The translations under genes and the position numbers were made by a program. A stretch of 64,000 nucleotides of DNA from Dyella halodurans. GTDB taxonomy: Bacteria; Pseudomonadota; Gammaproteobacteria; Xanthomonadales; Rhodanobacteraceae. Where the stretch lies: contig NZ_JAPDPF010000012.1 in NCBI RefSeq assembly GCF_026283925.1, forward strand, positions 1 to 64,000. Reading direction: 5' to 3'. The notes beneath the pieces are model-generated. The model was not told where the DNA came from and did no database searches. It worked only from the letters and a program-made list of their open reading frames with translations. Positions 34,921-43,478 of this stretch are shown here, piece after piece. Within the stretch, counting starts at the first letter, position 1; each line of letters opens with the position of its first letter.

Positions 34921-36249
34921 ATGACTGCCGAGACCTCTCCCGCCTATCTGCGCCGCCTGGGTACCTGGGACGCTGCCGCCATCGTAATCGGTGGCGTCAT
35001 CGGTGCCGGCATCTTTCGCAGCGCCTCCACCGTGGCCGAGCGCACCTCGTCCGGCGCGCAGTTGCTCACCCTGTGGGCGGTGGGCGGCCTGCTGACGCTG
35101 GCGGGCGTGCTGTGCTACGCCGAGCTGGGCGCGCGGCGGCCGCAGGCGGGCGGTGTCTATATCTATCTGCGCGAGGCATTCGGGCAGCTGCCGGCGTTCC
35201 TGTTCGGCTGGACCATGGCGCTGATCAACTATCCCGGCAGCGTGGCGGCGGTGGCCACCACGTTTGCGGATTACTTCTGCGCCGCGATCGGCTTGCCACT
35301 GCTGTGGGTGAAGCCGATAGCGGCAGGTGCCATCACCTTCATCGTCGGCGTGAACTTTTTTGGCGTGAAGGCCGGCGCGCGCATGCAGAACCTGTTCACC
35401 CTGCTCAAGCTCACCGCCATCGCCTTGCTGGTGGTGGTCGGCCTGGTGCTGGCGCGAGGACAGCTGGGCCTGGTGCTGGCACCGGATACCACCCATGCCG
35501 TGCCGCCCGGGGCCTTCCTCGGTGCCTTGCTGCCGGTGTTGTTCACCTATGGTGGCTTCCATTACCTCAACGATCTGGCCGGTGAGGTGCGCGAACCGCA
35601 GCGCACCTTGCCGCGAGCGCTGGGTCTGGGCCTGGGCGCCGTCGTGGTTTGCTACGTGCTGGTCAACTTCGCCTATCTGGCAGGCTTGGGTCATGCCGGC
35701 CTGGCCGCCAGCCAGGCGCCGGCGGCCGACCTGATGCGCAAACTGTTCGGCGAGCACGGCGCGCGCCTGATCGCCGTAGGCATTGCCTGCTCGACCTTTG
35801 GTTACTGCAGCATTGCGATTGCCGGTGGCGCACGCGTGCTGCAGACGATGGGCGCCGACGGCATGTTCTTCCGCGCGGTGGGACGGATTGATGCACGCTC
35901 GCGCGCGCCGCAGATGGCGCTGGCCGTGCTTGGCGCGTGGGCCATCGTGCTGGTGCTGTCCGGCAGTTTCGGTCAGTTGCTCGACTACACGACGGTAGGC
36001 GAGTGGCTGTCGCATGCCTTCGGCATCGCCACGCTGTTCTGGTATCGGCATCGCTTCAGGAATGAGCCATCACCCTACCGCGTGCCGTTTTATCCGCTGT
36101 TGCCGCTGTTGTTCGTCTGCACCGTGCTGGGCGTGATCGTGGCAACCACGATCCACTCTCCCGGCGATGCCGGCATGAGCCTGGCGCTGATCCTGCTTGG
36201 CGTGCCGGTGTATTACGCGTGGCGGGCCTGGCAAAAGAGGGCGGCGTGA
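34921..36249 (+). CDS. APC-family amino acid permease
   Basis: 442 residues with twelve hydrophobic helices. The helix-1 substrate motif AAIVIGGVIGAGIFRSAS (unwound GxG region) and FTYGGFHYLNDLAGEVREPQR, with the Glu-Val/Arg-x-Pro-x-R pattern after helix 6, are typical of APC amino acid/polyamine transporters. The substrate cannot be assigned. The ATG follows a distant GGAAG. It may be followed on the same transcript by the glycoside hydrolase lipoprotein 70 nt downstream, although no functional link is evident. Confidence 0.9.
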   Translation: MTAETSPAYLRRLGTWDAAAIVIGGVIGAGIFRSASTVAERTSSGAQLLTLWAVGGLLTLAGVLCYAELGARRPQAGGVYIYLREAFGQLPAFLFGWTMALINYPGSVAAVATTFADYFCAAIGLPLLWVKPIAAGAITFIVGVNFFGVKAGARMQNLFTLLKLTAIALLVVVGLVLARGQLGLVLAPDTTHAVPPGAFLGALLPVLFTYGGFHYLNDLAGEVREPQRTLPRALGLGLGAVVVCYVLVNFAYLAGLGHAGLAASQAPAADLMRKLFGEHGARLIAVGIACSTFGYCSIAIAGGARVLQTMGADGMFFRAVGRIDARSRAPQMALAVLGAWAIVLVLSGSFGQLLDYTTVGEWLSHAFGIATLFWYRHRFRNEPSPYRVPFYPLLPLLFVCTVLGVIVATTIHSPGDAGMSLALILLGVPVYYAWRAWQKRAA

Positions 36250-36319
36250 TTTCTCGCGGCAAGGCAGCCTTCAGTTGGCGCAGGCATACTGCCGCTATTT
36301 CCTTGTGCTCGGGTCGCCG

Positions 36320-38500
36320 ATGAAACGGATTGCCATCGCCACGTCTTGCCTGTTCGCACTGGCAGCCTGTCATTCGGGTTCGGATACCGACCGGGCCGAC
36401 CTCAGCCGCAGCACCCCGACGCCGGCGCCGGCCTCACCGGTGGCAAGCACCAAGCCGACGACGCAGACCACGCTCGACCAGGTGCAGCGCGAGGGAGCGC
36501 CCGTGACCGTGGGCGGCATGTCGCTGCAGAAGTACACCTTCGAACCGTCGCCACAACCACAACTGGTGGTGTCGCTGACCCAGGGTGACTGGGACTGGTC
36601 GAAGGAAGGCGCGCTGCGTGTGGACATGCAGAATGCGATGCAGTGGGCGGTGACGCTCACCGTGGATATCGACGGCGTCAATGCGGGTCAGCATCTGCAT
36701 GCCACCGTCGCCGTGCCGGCCGGTCCTCCGCAAACCCTGGTGGTACCGTTGCATGCGACTTCGCCCCGGGTGATGGGCATGCAGGCGGGGCCACCGATGC
36801 CTTACACGGCGGGCAGCCAGCGCATCCTGCTGGCGACCACGGTGGAAGGTTCCATCGACCTGGCGCACGTCAAGGCGGTGCGGCTGGGTACGCCGTCGCC
36901 AACGGCACCGCAGACCCTGCTGTTCGGTAAGCTCGACACGTCCCGGGGCGAGCATGAGCTGCGCGATGCCTATACCGGCATCGTCGATGCCTGGGGCCAG
37001 TACTCGCGCGGGCAATGGCCGGGCAAGGTCGATTCCGACGATGCGCTACGTGGTCGACATGGAAAGGCAGCCCAAGCGCCCGTGGCCACGCCGGCGCTGC
37101 GCAAGGGCTTCGACCGTTACGGCGGCCGCACCGACCTGCCGGCATTCAAGGCCAGCGGCTGGTTCCGTGCAGAGCGGCGCGATGGCCGCTGGCAATTGGT
37201 CACGCCCGAGGGCCACGCGTTCTTCTCCTTGGGTGTGAACTTCGTCGACGATGACGGCGGCCGCACCTATATCGAAGGCCGTGAGTTCATGTTCAAGGAA
37301 CTGCCACCGAACAGTGGACGCTGGGCGCCGTTCTACGGCACCGGCGACCACCGCCAGGGCGAACAGGGCGCGTCGGCAGGGATCGGTTTCAACCACGGAC
37401 GCTGGTTCGATTTCTATTCCGCCAACCTGTTCCTGGCCGATGGGCGGCATTGGCGGCAAGCATGGCGCGTGCGCACGCTCGATCGCCTGGAGAGCTGGGG
37501 CTTCAATACCTTGGGCAACTGGAGCGACGAAGCGCTGACCCAGACGCACCACCTGGCCTATACGCGCTCGATCAATATCTCCGGTGTGTTCGGCAACGTC
37601 TCCAGCGGCTACGACTACTGGAGCCGCATGCCTGACCCGTTCGATCCGCGCTTCGCGCAGGCGACCGAGGCGGCCGTGGTGCAGGCGGCCAAGGAGGTTC
37701 ACGACGATCCTTGGCTGCTCGGCTATTTCGCCGACAACGAGCTGGCCTGGGCCGGCCAGGGACCGCAAGGTCGCTGGGGACTGGCGCAGGGTACCTTGCG
37801 TGGTGAGGCCCGCAGCCCGGCCAAGCAGGCTTTTATCGCTGCCTTGAAGAAGAAATACGGCGACCCGTCGAAACTCGCCGCCGCATGGGGCATCACCCTG
37901 GCATCCTGGGATGCGCTCGATGCCACCAATTTCGCCGCGCCCAATCCGGACGAGGCACATCCGGCGATTGCCGACGACTACAGCGCATGGCTGCGCCAGT
38001 ATGCGGACCAGTATTTCCGCACCGTGGCGCAGGCGATCCACAAGCACGACCCGCATCACCTGTTCCTCGGCGGGCGCTTTGCCGTGCATACGCCGGAAGC
38101 GGTGGCATCCTGCGCCGAGTATTGCGACGTGGTCAGCTTCAACGCCTACGCCGATGTGCCGGAACATGCCTTCGATGCGGAGGCCTTCGCCAAGCTCAAC
38201 AAGCCCGCGCTGATCACCGAGTTCCACTTTGGTTCCGATGACCGTGGCTCGTTCGGCAAGGGCGTGGTGCCGGTATGGAACGAGCAGCAGCGCGGCGAAG
38301 CCTATGCACGCTATATCGCGGCGGCTGTGGCCAATCCGGCCATCGTCGGCGCGCACTGGTTCCAGTACGTGGACCAGCCGGTGACCGGGCGCCTGCTCGA
38401 CGGCGAGAACGCGCATATCGGCCTGGTGGCGATTACCGACAAGCCGTTCCACGGCTTTGTCGAGGCGGTGCGCGAGGCGAATCGCAAGACGGGGTATTGA
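36320..38500 (+). CDS. Lipoprotein glycoside hydrolase, beta-agarase/beta-galactosidase-like (GH50-type)
   Basis: 726 residues. The lipobox LAAC puts the lipidated cysteine at residue 17, followed by a Pro/Ala/Thr linker. Residues 70-250 are a beta-sandwich like a carbohydrate-binding module. From about 300 there is a TIM-barrel clan-A hydrolase: the proposed acid/base is Glu474 in YFADNELAW and the nucleophile Glu634 in LITEFHFG. The NE-plus-later-E arrangement matches GH50-type beta-agarases, but agar degradation is not implied; the true sugar is unknown. It is probably surface- or periplasm-facing. The start was chosen at the signal peptide. Confidence 0.78.
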   Translation: MKRIAIATSCLFALAACHSGSDTDRADLSRSTPTPAPASPVASTKPTTQTTLDQVQREGAPVTVGGMSLQKYTFEPSPQPQLVVSLTQGDWDWSKEGALRVDMQNAMQWAVTLTVDIDGVNAGQHLHATVAVPAGPPQTLVVPLHATSPRVMGMQAGPPMPYTAGSQRILLATTVEGSIDLAHVKAVRLGTPSPTAPQTLLFGKLDTSRGEHELRDAYTGIVDAWGQYSRGQWPGKVDSDDALRGRHGKAAQAPVATPALRKGFDRYGGRTDLPAFKASGWFRAERRDGRWQLVTPEGHAFFSLGVNFVDDDGGRTYIEGREFMFKELPPNSGRWAPFYGTGDHRQGEQGASAGIGFNHGRWFDFYSANLFLADGRHWRQAWRVRTLDRLESWGFNTLGNWSDEALTQTHHLAYTRSINISGVFGNVSSGYDYWSRMPDPFDPRFAQATEAAVVQAAKEVHDDPWLLGYFADNELAWAGQGPQGRWGLAQGTLRGEARSPAKQAFIAALKKKYGDPSKLAAAWGITLASWDALDATNFAAPNPDEAHPAIADDYSAWLRQYADQYFRTVAQAIHKHDPHHLFLGGRFAVHTPEAVASCAEYCDVVSFNAYADVPEHAFDAEAFAKLNKPALITEFHFGSDDRGSFGKGVVPVWNEQQRGEAYARYIAAAVANPAIVGAHWFQYVDQPVTGRLLDGENAHIGLVAITDKPFHGFVEAVREANRKTGY

Positions 38501-38511
38501 TCGTTGCTCTT

Positions 38512-38551
38512 CTCCCTCTCCCCGCTGGGGAGAGGGTTGGGGTGAGGGGCG
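38512..38551. repeat. REP-like palindromic repeat (CCCTCTCCCC family), copy 4
   Basis: CCCTCTCCCC (38514-38523), loop GCT, GGGGAGAGGG (38527-38536), then TTGGGGTGAGGGG. It is in the same orientation as the aceF-lpd copy and lies just after the hydrolase stop. Confidence 0.75.
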
Positions 38552-38609
38552 GGTGCTCGCGGGAAAGCTAAGAGAAGCAGGCTTCGAATCTTGGATGTCG
38601 CAAGATTGA

Positions 38610-38645
38610 CCCCTCACCTCAGTCCTCTCCCCGGAGGGGAGAGGA
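38610..38645. repeat. REP-like palindromic repeat (CCCTCTCCCC family), copy 5, inverted
   Basis: CCCCTCACCTCAG leads into CCTCTCCCC-GG-AGGGGAGAGG (about 38624-38644). It is inverted relative to the copy at 38512, so the pair brackets the convergent gap between the hydrolase and the next operon, a BIME-like arrangement. Confidence 0.7.
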
Positions 38646-38654
38646 AGACAAGCA

Positions 38655-39065
38655 TCAGCTCGCCAGACTGGTCGCCGCCCCAAAACTGATCGCCATGATC
38701 ACCGCCACGGCCATGCAGGCGCTGGCGGGGCGGATGCGGTGCGCGTCGATGCGCGGAATCAGTCGCCACAGCACCAGCACGCCGATCACCATGTCGACCA
38801 CCAGCGCGCCGCGCAGCAGGGTGGAGTTGAGCAGCAGCGCATAGGGCGGCTTGGTCAGTCCCTCGTGCATCGCCACGGCGCTCACGATCAACAGGCCGAT
38901 CAGGTTCCACACCAGGCAGGCGAGGTAGGTCCGGTTGAAGACGACCGGGCAGCGCTCGATCCAGCGCAGCACCGTCCACGCAATGAGGGCGAAGAACAGC
39001 GCGCCGATGCTGCTGTAGAGCACCCACCAGAGCAGGGTGCTGATCAGGGTAAGCAGGGTGGTCAT
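38655..39065 (-). CDS. Four-helix integral membrane protein of unknown function
   Basis: 136 residues with four hydrophobic helices (about 5-32, 43-65, 80-103 and 112-133). It contains CPVVFNRTYLACLVWNLIGL between helices 1 and 2. No named domain. Read leftward, it is the third gene after purC and the DUF962 gene, with a 60-nt gap, so it is probably the last member of that operon. Confidence 0.7.
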   Translation of the reverse strand: MTTLLTLISTLLWWVLYSSIGALFFALIAWTVLRWIERCPVVFNRTYLACLVWNLIGLLIVSAVAMHEGLTKPPYALLLNSTLLRGALVVDMVIGVLVLWRLIPRIDAHRIRPASACMAVAVIMAISFGAATSLAS

Positions 39066-39125
39066 GCGAGTCCTAAATCTAACGACGGGTATCTGCGCCG
39101 GAGCGACGCGAGGGCGTGTGGCAAC

Positions 39126-39617
39126 TTACACGCCGAACCGGCGCAGCAGTTTGTCCATCAACCACGCCGGCCCCACCAGCAAGTACGCCAGGTCGGTGAG
39201 AAAGCTCGGGCGCCGGCCTTCGATGAGATGGCCCACGAACTGGCCGATCCACGCCGCCACGAACACCACTAGTGCCAGCAGGCGTAGCGAGGACGGCCCC
39301 AGTTCGCGATAAGCCAGCTCGGTGAGCAAGGCGAATGCCGTCAGGGCCATCAGCAAGGCGGTGCCCAGACGGCGCGATTGCTTCCAGTACCAGGTAAACG
39401 CCAGCACCAGCGCAGCCACGGCCCAGAAGCCCTGGCGACCGATCCACGACGGCACCGGAATGGTCCACATCAGCGCGATCGCGCACCACAGGATCAGCGG
39501 CACGCAAATCCAGTGCAGCAGTCGGTTGGTCGGGTGCTGGTGATCGGCGCTGTAGCTGTCCAGCCAGTGCCGCATGTCGCGCGCCGGCACGGGCGCGCTA
39601 TCGTCGATGGGGGTCAT
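39126..39617 (-). CDS. DUF962 (Mpo1-like) membrane protein
   Basis: 163 residues. The family hallmark is the N-terminal WLDSYSADHQHPTNRLLHW, where the YxxxHxxPxNxxxHxxG-like histidines are the likely metal ligands. In yeast, the family member Mpo1 is an Fe-dependent dioxygenase that shortens 2-hydroxy fatty acids; a matching role here is inferred only. A further conserved histidine appears in AWIGQFVGHLIEGRRP. Four to five membrane helices. The purC gene ends 18 nt upstream of its start, suggesting one operon. Confidence 0.85.
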   Translation of the reverse strand: MTPIDDSAPVPARDMRHWLDSYSADHQHPTNRLLHWICVPLILWCAIALMWTIPVPSWIGRQGFWAVAALVLAFTWYWKQSRRLGTALLMALTAFALLTELAYRELGPSSLRLLALVVFVAAWIGQFVGHLIEGRRPSFLTDLAYLLVGPAWLMDKLLRRFGV

Positions 39618-39635
39618 GGGTCGCTATGCCGCCGC

Positions 39636-40532
39636 TCAGTCGAGCGTAATGCCGGCGAGACGCTGCAGCGCCTCGGCGTACTTGGCGGAGGTGCCGGCGA
39701 TGACCTTGGCGGGAACGCTCGGGCCCGGGGCCTTCTTGTTCCAGTCCAGCGTTTCCAGGTAATCGCGCACGAACTGCTTGTCGTAGCTCGGCGGGCTGAT
39801 GCCTACGCGGTACTGGTCGGCCGGCCAGAAGCGCGAGGAATCCGGCGTCAGCATCTCGTCCATCACATAAAGCTTGCCGTGCTCGTCGGTGCCGAACTCG
39901 AACTTGGTGTCGGCGATGATGATGCCGCGTTCCGCCGCATAGGCGGCGGCCCACTTGTAGATGGCCAGCGTCGCCTCGCGCACCTGTTCGGCGAGGTCGG
40001 CGCCTACGGCTGCGACGACGGCATCGAAACTCACGTTCTCGTCGTGGTCACCGACGGCGGCCTTGGTCGACGGGGTGAAGATCGGTTCGGGCAGCTGTTG
40101 TGCCTGTTGCAGCCCGGTGGGCAACTGGATGCCGCAGAGCGAGCCGGTGGCCTGATAGTCCTTCCAGCCGGAACCGATGATATAGCCGCGGGCGATCGCC
40201 TCCACCGGCACCGGCTTCAGGCGCCGGGTGACCACGGCGCGCTTTTCGTACAGCTTCAGGTCGGTGCCGGCCGGCAGCACTTCGCTCAGCGGCGTATGCA
40301 GCAAGTGGTTGGGCACCAGGTGCTCGGTCTTGCCGAACCAGAAGTTGGAGATCTGGGTCAGCATCTCGCCCTTGCCGGGGATCGGATCGGGCAGCACCAC
40401 GTCAAATGCCGACAGGCGGTCGCTGGCCACGATCAGCAACCGGTTTTCAGTGAGCGCGTACACATCGCGCACCTTGCCGCGATGGATCAGCTCAAGGCCC
40501 GGCAGGTTCGATTGCAGCAAGGTGGTGGGCAC
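39636..40532 (-). CDS. purC: Phosphoribosylaminoimidazole-succinocarboxamide synthase
   Basis: 298 residues, the longer PurC type. It joins aspartate to CAIR in purine synthesis using ATP. Diagnostic parts: [13 protein letters not shown] (nucleotide-binding loop), [35 protein letters not shown], and [21 protein letters not shown] with LTPDSSRFW. The start is a GTG at 40532, with AGGAG 9 nt upstream. It is the first gene of a leftward set with the DUF962 and four-helix membrane genes. Confidence 0.97.
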   Translation of the reverse strand: MPTTLLQSNLPGLELIHRGKVRDVYALTENRLLIVASDRLSAFDVVLPDPIPGKGEMLTQISNFWFGKTEHLVPNHLLHTPLSEVLPAGTDLKLYEKRAVVTRRLKPVPVEAIARGYIIGSGWKDYQATGSLCGIQLPTGLQQAQQLPEPIFTPSTKAAVGDHDENVSFDAVVAAVGADLAEQVREATLAIYKWAAAYAAERGIIIADTKFEFGTDEHGKLYVMDEMLTPDSSRFWPADQYRVGISPPSYDKQFVRDYLETLDWNKKAPGPSVPAKVIAGTSAKYAEALQRLAGITLD

Positions 40533-40801
40533 GTTCTATTGCTCCTGGATGGCCGGCCTGGGCACCAGGACCGGAAACGAAGTACCGGCTTTGGGTCATG
40601 GGCCGGTGATCAAGCCCAGTATTGTAGCCGGAGGCGTCTGTGCCAGAGGTGTAGGCGCGGCGAGCTGTCGCCCGGACGCGGGCCCGCTGGCTGCTAGAAT
40701 CGCGCGCTTTGGTCCCGAGCCCGCCCCGCATGTTCCAGCCGCCACGCATTGCCGTCGCACCACGCTCTTGCCACCGGCAGGTGCGGGCGGGTTGTGCGTG
40801 G

Positions 40802-41116
40802 ATGCGCATGGCGCTGGCGACGATGGTCGCCCTGGCCGCGGCCGGGCCTGTCTCTGCCGCCGCCTCGGCCAAGCCCGCGCGCCTGGGGCTTTGCGCGGCC
40901 TGCCACGGCGAAACCGGCATGGCGCAGATTCCAGGCGCGCCAAACCTGGCTGGACAGAAGCTCGACTACCTGCGCGAAGCGCTCAAGCAATACCGCGATG
41001 GCCGCCGCAACGCGCCGCTGATGCGTGCGGCGATCGGCCCGATCAGCGACGCGGATCTCGATGAACTGGCGCGCTGGTACAGCGCGCAGGCACCGCAACA
41101 ACAAGGCACCCCATGA
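40802..41116 (+). CDS. Small periplasmic class I cytochrome c
   Basis: 104 residues with a signal peptide (ALATMVALAAAGPVSAA). One haem site: GLCAACHGETG (CxxCH), with a probable axial Met in RNAPLMRAAIG. It is about half the size of a c4 cytochrome and looks like a single c553/c5-type domain; it may shuttle electrons to a terminal oxidase. The exact start is uncertain (40802, 40808, or an upstream in-frame ATG at 40730); I use 40802 for the signal peptide. Its stop overlaps the next gene's start by 4 nt (ATGA). Confidence 0.85.
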   Translation: MRMALATMVALAAAGPVSAAASAKPARLGLCAACHGETGMAQIPGAPNLAGQKLDYLREALKQYRDGRRNAPLMRAAIGPISDADLDELARWYSAQAPQQQGTP

Positions 41117-41919
41117 CTTTCACCTGGACCCTGTGGTTGGCCCTGTTCGGCCTGATCTTCGGCCACGGCATGCCCGGCGCCGTGGTCGGCGCCATTACCG
41201 GCTTCATCATCGACAGCCTGCGCCAGGGACAGCGGCGCCGGGTGACACCCCAGGCCGGTGGCTACGTCAGCCCGCTGTTTGCCTTGCTGGGCGCGGTGGC
41301 GAAGTCCGATGGCCGGGTCTCCGAGGCGGAAATCGCCGTGGCCGAGCGCCTGATGCAGCGCATGGGCCTGGAGCAGGAGCAGCGGAAGGTCGCGATTACC
41401 GCCTTCAACGCCGGCAAACAGCCGGAGTTTGATGTCACGCCGGCCATCGAGGAGCTGCGGCGCTGGGTCGGCTTGCGTCGCGACCACGCCTTCCCGGTGC
41501 TGGATGTGGTGATCGAAACCGTGCTGGCCGAAGGCAACCCGCCGCCCGAGCAGATGGCGATCCTGCGCCAGTTGGCGTTCGCGCTGCGCATCAGCGACAT
41601 GGAGCTGATGGCGCTGATGGCGATGAAGGGTTTTGCCTGGAATGCCACCGGCGGTTCACGTGGCTACGGAAACCACGGTGGCGGTGGCTATGTGCCGCCC
41701 CAGCGCACGACCCAGGGCCCCGATCCCTATACCGTGCTGGGCATCGCGCGCAGCGTGGATGATCGCGGGGTCAAGCGCGCCTACCGCAAGCTGATCTCCG
41801 AGCATCACCCGGATCGTCTCGGCGACCTGCCCGAAGAAATGCGCAAGCGCGCCGAGTCGCGCGCCAGTGAAATCAACGCAGCCTATGAGCGGATCAAGGC
41901 TGAGCGCGGGTTCAAATAG
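41113..41919 (+). CDS. djlA: DjlA-like co-chaperone: TerB domain plus J domain
   Basis: 268 residues. One N-terminal membrane helix with Gly residues (LFGLIFGHGMPGAVVGAITG), a TerB-like helical domain with acidic pattern (VAKSDGRVSEAEIAVAERL), a Gly-rich linker (GYGNHGGGGYVPP), and a C-terminal J domain DPYTVLGIARSVDD with the HPD motif in ISEHHPDRLGDLP. This is the DjlA architecture: membrane-anchored DnaJ partner that stimulates DnaK. Translationally coupled with the cytochrome c gene. Confidence 0.9.
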   Translation: MTFTWTLWLALFGLIFGHGMPGAVVGAITGFIIDSLRQGQRRRVTPQAGGYVSPLFALLGAVAKSDGRVSEAEIAVAERLMQRMGLEQEQRKVAITAFNAGKQPEFDVTPAIEELRRWVGLRRDHAFPVLDVVIETVLAEGNPPPEQMAILRQLAFALRISDMELMALMAMKGFAWNATGGSRGYGNHGGGGYVPPQRTTQGPDPYTVLGIARSVDDRGVKRAYRKLISEHHPDRLGDLPEEMRKRAESRASEINAAYERIKAERGFK

Positions 41920-41947
41920 GCCGGTTCCAATAAACTCAGCGATGACG

Positions 41948-42020
41948 TGTAGGAGCGCACCCTGTGCGCGACCGCAGCCATCACGTAACCCCGGGGTCGC
42001 GCACAGGGTGCGCTCCTACA
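41948..42020. repeat. Paired GTAG-type REP element (BIME), copy A
   Basis: Two perfect 26-bp inverted arms: TGTAGGAGCGCACCCTGTGC plus GCGACC (41948-41973) and its complement at 41995-42020, with a 21-nt spacer. Each arm has its own hairpin GCGCAC-CCT-GTGCGC and begins GTAG, the head recognised by REP-associated tyrosine transposases in related bacteria. Two more copies are at 46806 and 61169. The right end abuts the rpe ribosome site. Confidence 0.85.
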
Positions 42021-42032
42021 GGAATAACCGCC

Positions 42033-42713
42033 ATGAGCAAGCAAGCGAACGTCATCGCCCCTTCCATCCTTTCCGCCGATTTCGCCCGGCTCGGCGAGGA
42101 CACCGCCAAGGCGCTGGCCGCCGGGGCGGACTGGGTCCATTTCGACGTGATGGATAACCATTACGTGCCCAACCTCACCATGGGCCCGATGGTGCTCAAG
42201 GCGCTGCGCGACTACGGCATCACGGCGCCGATCGACGTGCACCTGATGGTGAAGCCGGTGGACCGCATCGTGCCGGACTTCGCCAAGGCTGGCGCCAGCC
42301 TGATCAGCTTTCATCCGGAGGCGAGCGAGCATATCGATCGCACCCTCGGCCTGATCAAGGATTCCGGTTGCCAGGCGGGCCTGGTATTCAACCCGGCCAC
42401 GCCGCTGGCTTGGCTGGACTATGTGATGGACAAGCTCGACCTGATCCTGCTGATGTCGGTCAATCCCGGCTTTGGTGGGCAGAAATTCATTCCCACGGCG
42501 CTGGACAAGCTGCGTGAGGTGCGTCGCCGCATCGACGAGAGTGGTCGCCCCATCCGGCTGGAAATCGACGGCGGCGTGACGGCAGCGAATATTGGCGAGA
42601 TTGCGGCGGCTGGCGCGGATACCTTCGTGGCCGGTTCGGCCATCTTCAATGCGCCTGACTATCGCAGCGTGATCGAGACGATGCGCCAGCAACTGGCAGC
42701 CGTTCGCCCGTAA
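42033..42713 (+). CDS. rpe: Ribulose-phosphate 3-epimerase
   Basis: 226 residues. It interconverts ribulose-5-P and xylulose-5-P in the pentose phosphate pathway. Signature motifs are all present: [31 protein letters not shown] (metal-binding His and catalytic Asp), [24 protein letters not shown] and [12 protein letters not shown] (second catalytic Asp). The start at 42033 gives the usual N-terminus; AGGA overlaps the end of the REP element 9 nt upstream. Confidence 0.97.
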   Translation: MSKQANVIAPSILSADFARLGEDTAKALAAGADWVHFDVMDNHYVPNLTMGPMVLKALRDYGITAPIDVHLMVKPVDRIVPDFAKAGASLISFHPEASEHIDRTLGLIKDSGCQAGLVFNPATPLAWLDYVMDKLDLILLMSVNPGFGGQKFIPTALDKLREVRRRIDESGRPIRLEIDGGVTAANIGEIAAAGADTFVAGSAIFNAPDYRSVIETMRQQLAAVRP

Positions 42714-42750
42714 CGGGCCGCGCCTGGCCAGCCCGGGTTCTTCGAGACAA

Positions 42751-42780
42751 GAAAAATCCCGGCGCAGACCGCGCCGGGAT
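42751..42780 (-). terminator. Leftward intrinsic terminator 2
   Basis: ATCCCGGCGC and GCGCCGGGAT form a 10-bp stem with loop AGACC. Read on the minus strand it is followed by TTTTTC; on the plus strand there is no T-run. It therefore ends leftward transcripts better than rpe mRNA. Confidence 0.65.
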
Positions 42781-42917
42781 AAGTATCGTCGGAACGACGT
42801 TTGAGGAGACCACACGATGGGACGCGAATCCACGGCAAGAATTCGTGACCACCGCAAGGTCTGACCGGGTTTGTCCGATTTGGTTCCCCTTGCCGGCAAT
42901 TTCGCTGGACTGGCCTT

Positions 42918-42943
42918 TAAAAAAGCCCCCGCCAGGGCGGGGG
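42918..42943 (-). terminator. Leftward intrinsic terminator 1
   Basis: CCCCCGCC pairs with GGCGGGGG around a tight AG/CAGG loop. On the minus strand it is followed by CTTTTTTAAA. It is 167 nt downstream of the small ORF at 43110-43229, and so probably ends that transcript. Confidence 0.75.
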
Positions 42944-43109
42944 AGGAACGTAGCCCAGGGGTTGGACGAAACACTTGACGCTGTAAGCCAGGATCCGCTG
43001 CATCGGCCCCCGGCGGCGGGCGCTTCCCTGCGCACCAGCCGCCTGCATGCCTTCCACGGCTACGGATCGGATCAATCGTTCAGGTCGTCAGCCTGCATGC
43101 CTGCCCTGC

Positions 43110-43229
43110 TCAATGCAGGCTCATGACCAGGCCGAGCAGGAGCGCGCCCAGCGCCAGCACCACGCGCAGCGGCTCGAAACCCTGTAATTCGGCGTTGGGA
43201 TCGACGGGTGGCTGGCCGGTAGGGCGCAT
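43110..43229 (-). CDS. 39-residue single-pass membrane protein (small ORF)
   Basis: The ORF begins ATG at 43229 with AGGAG 9 nt upstream and ends at a TGA. The protein starts MRPTGQPPVDPNAELQGFE, a soluble Pro-rich segment, then residues 22-37 form one hydrophobic helix (VVLALGALLLGLVM) and it ends SLH. Codon use is GC-rich like real genes here. A 9-bp inverted repeat (AGCCTGCAT/ATGCAGGCT) overlaps the stop region, and a T-rich terminator lies 167 nt on. Function unknown; conservation would decide whether it is real. Confidence 0.5.
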   Translation of the reverse strand: MRPTGQPPVDPNAELQGFEPLRVVLALGALLLGLVMSLH

Positions 43230-43478
43230 GTGTCAGGACTCCTGCGTAGATGGCTCCATTCGGCTACCGGCCCGAGCAGGCCGGGAGGCCCTGAAGTGGC
43301 AGGATGCGGGCAAGATCGGGCCGTGACCTGACGGCGGCTTGGGCTGTGCCTGGCGCCTCGGCTGCAACATGGCCGTGCGCCGACCACAGATGGCGAATTG
43401 CTGGCAGATGGCGTTGCCGGCTTGCGTGCCCGCCTCGCAGCCTTCACGCTGCGCGCCATCGTCATGTGGGAGCAAGCC

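Larger units (their letters stand above)
42714..43109. other. Non-coding region with two leftward intrinsic terminators; possible small-RNA locus
   Basis: No ordinary gene. The stretch carries two hairpins with T-runs that are correct only on the minus strand (42751-42780 and 42918-42943), while no long minus-strand gene precedes them. A 39-residue ORF at 43110-43229 lies upstream of the second. Transcripts ending here could be the mRNA of that ORF and a separate small RNA of about 140 nt. On the plus strand, GAGGAG precedes an ATG at 42817 that opens a 14-codon frame. Confidence 0.45.

Noticed and set aside
42751-42780. Terminator of rpe
   Set aside because: The hairpin has no T-run on the rpe strand; the T-run is on the opposite strand.
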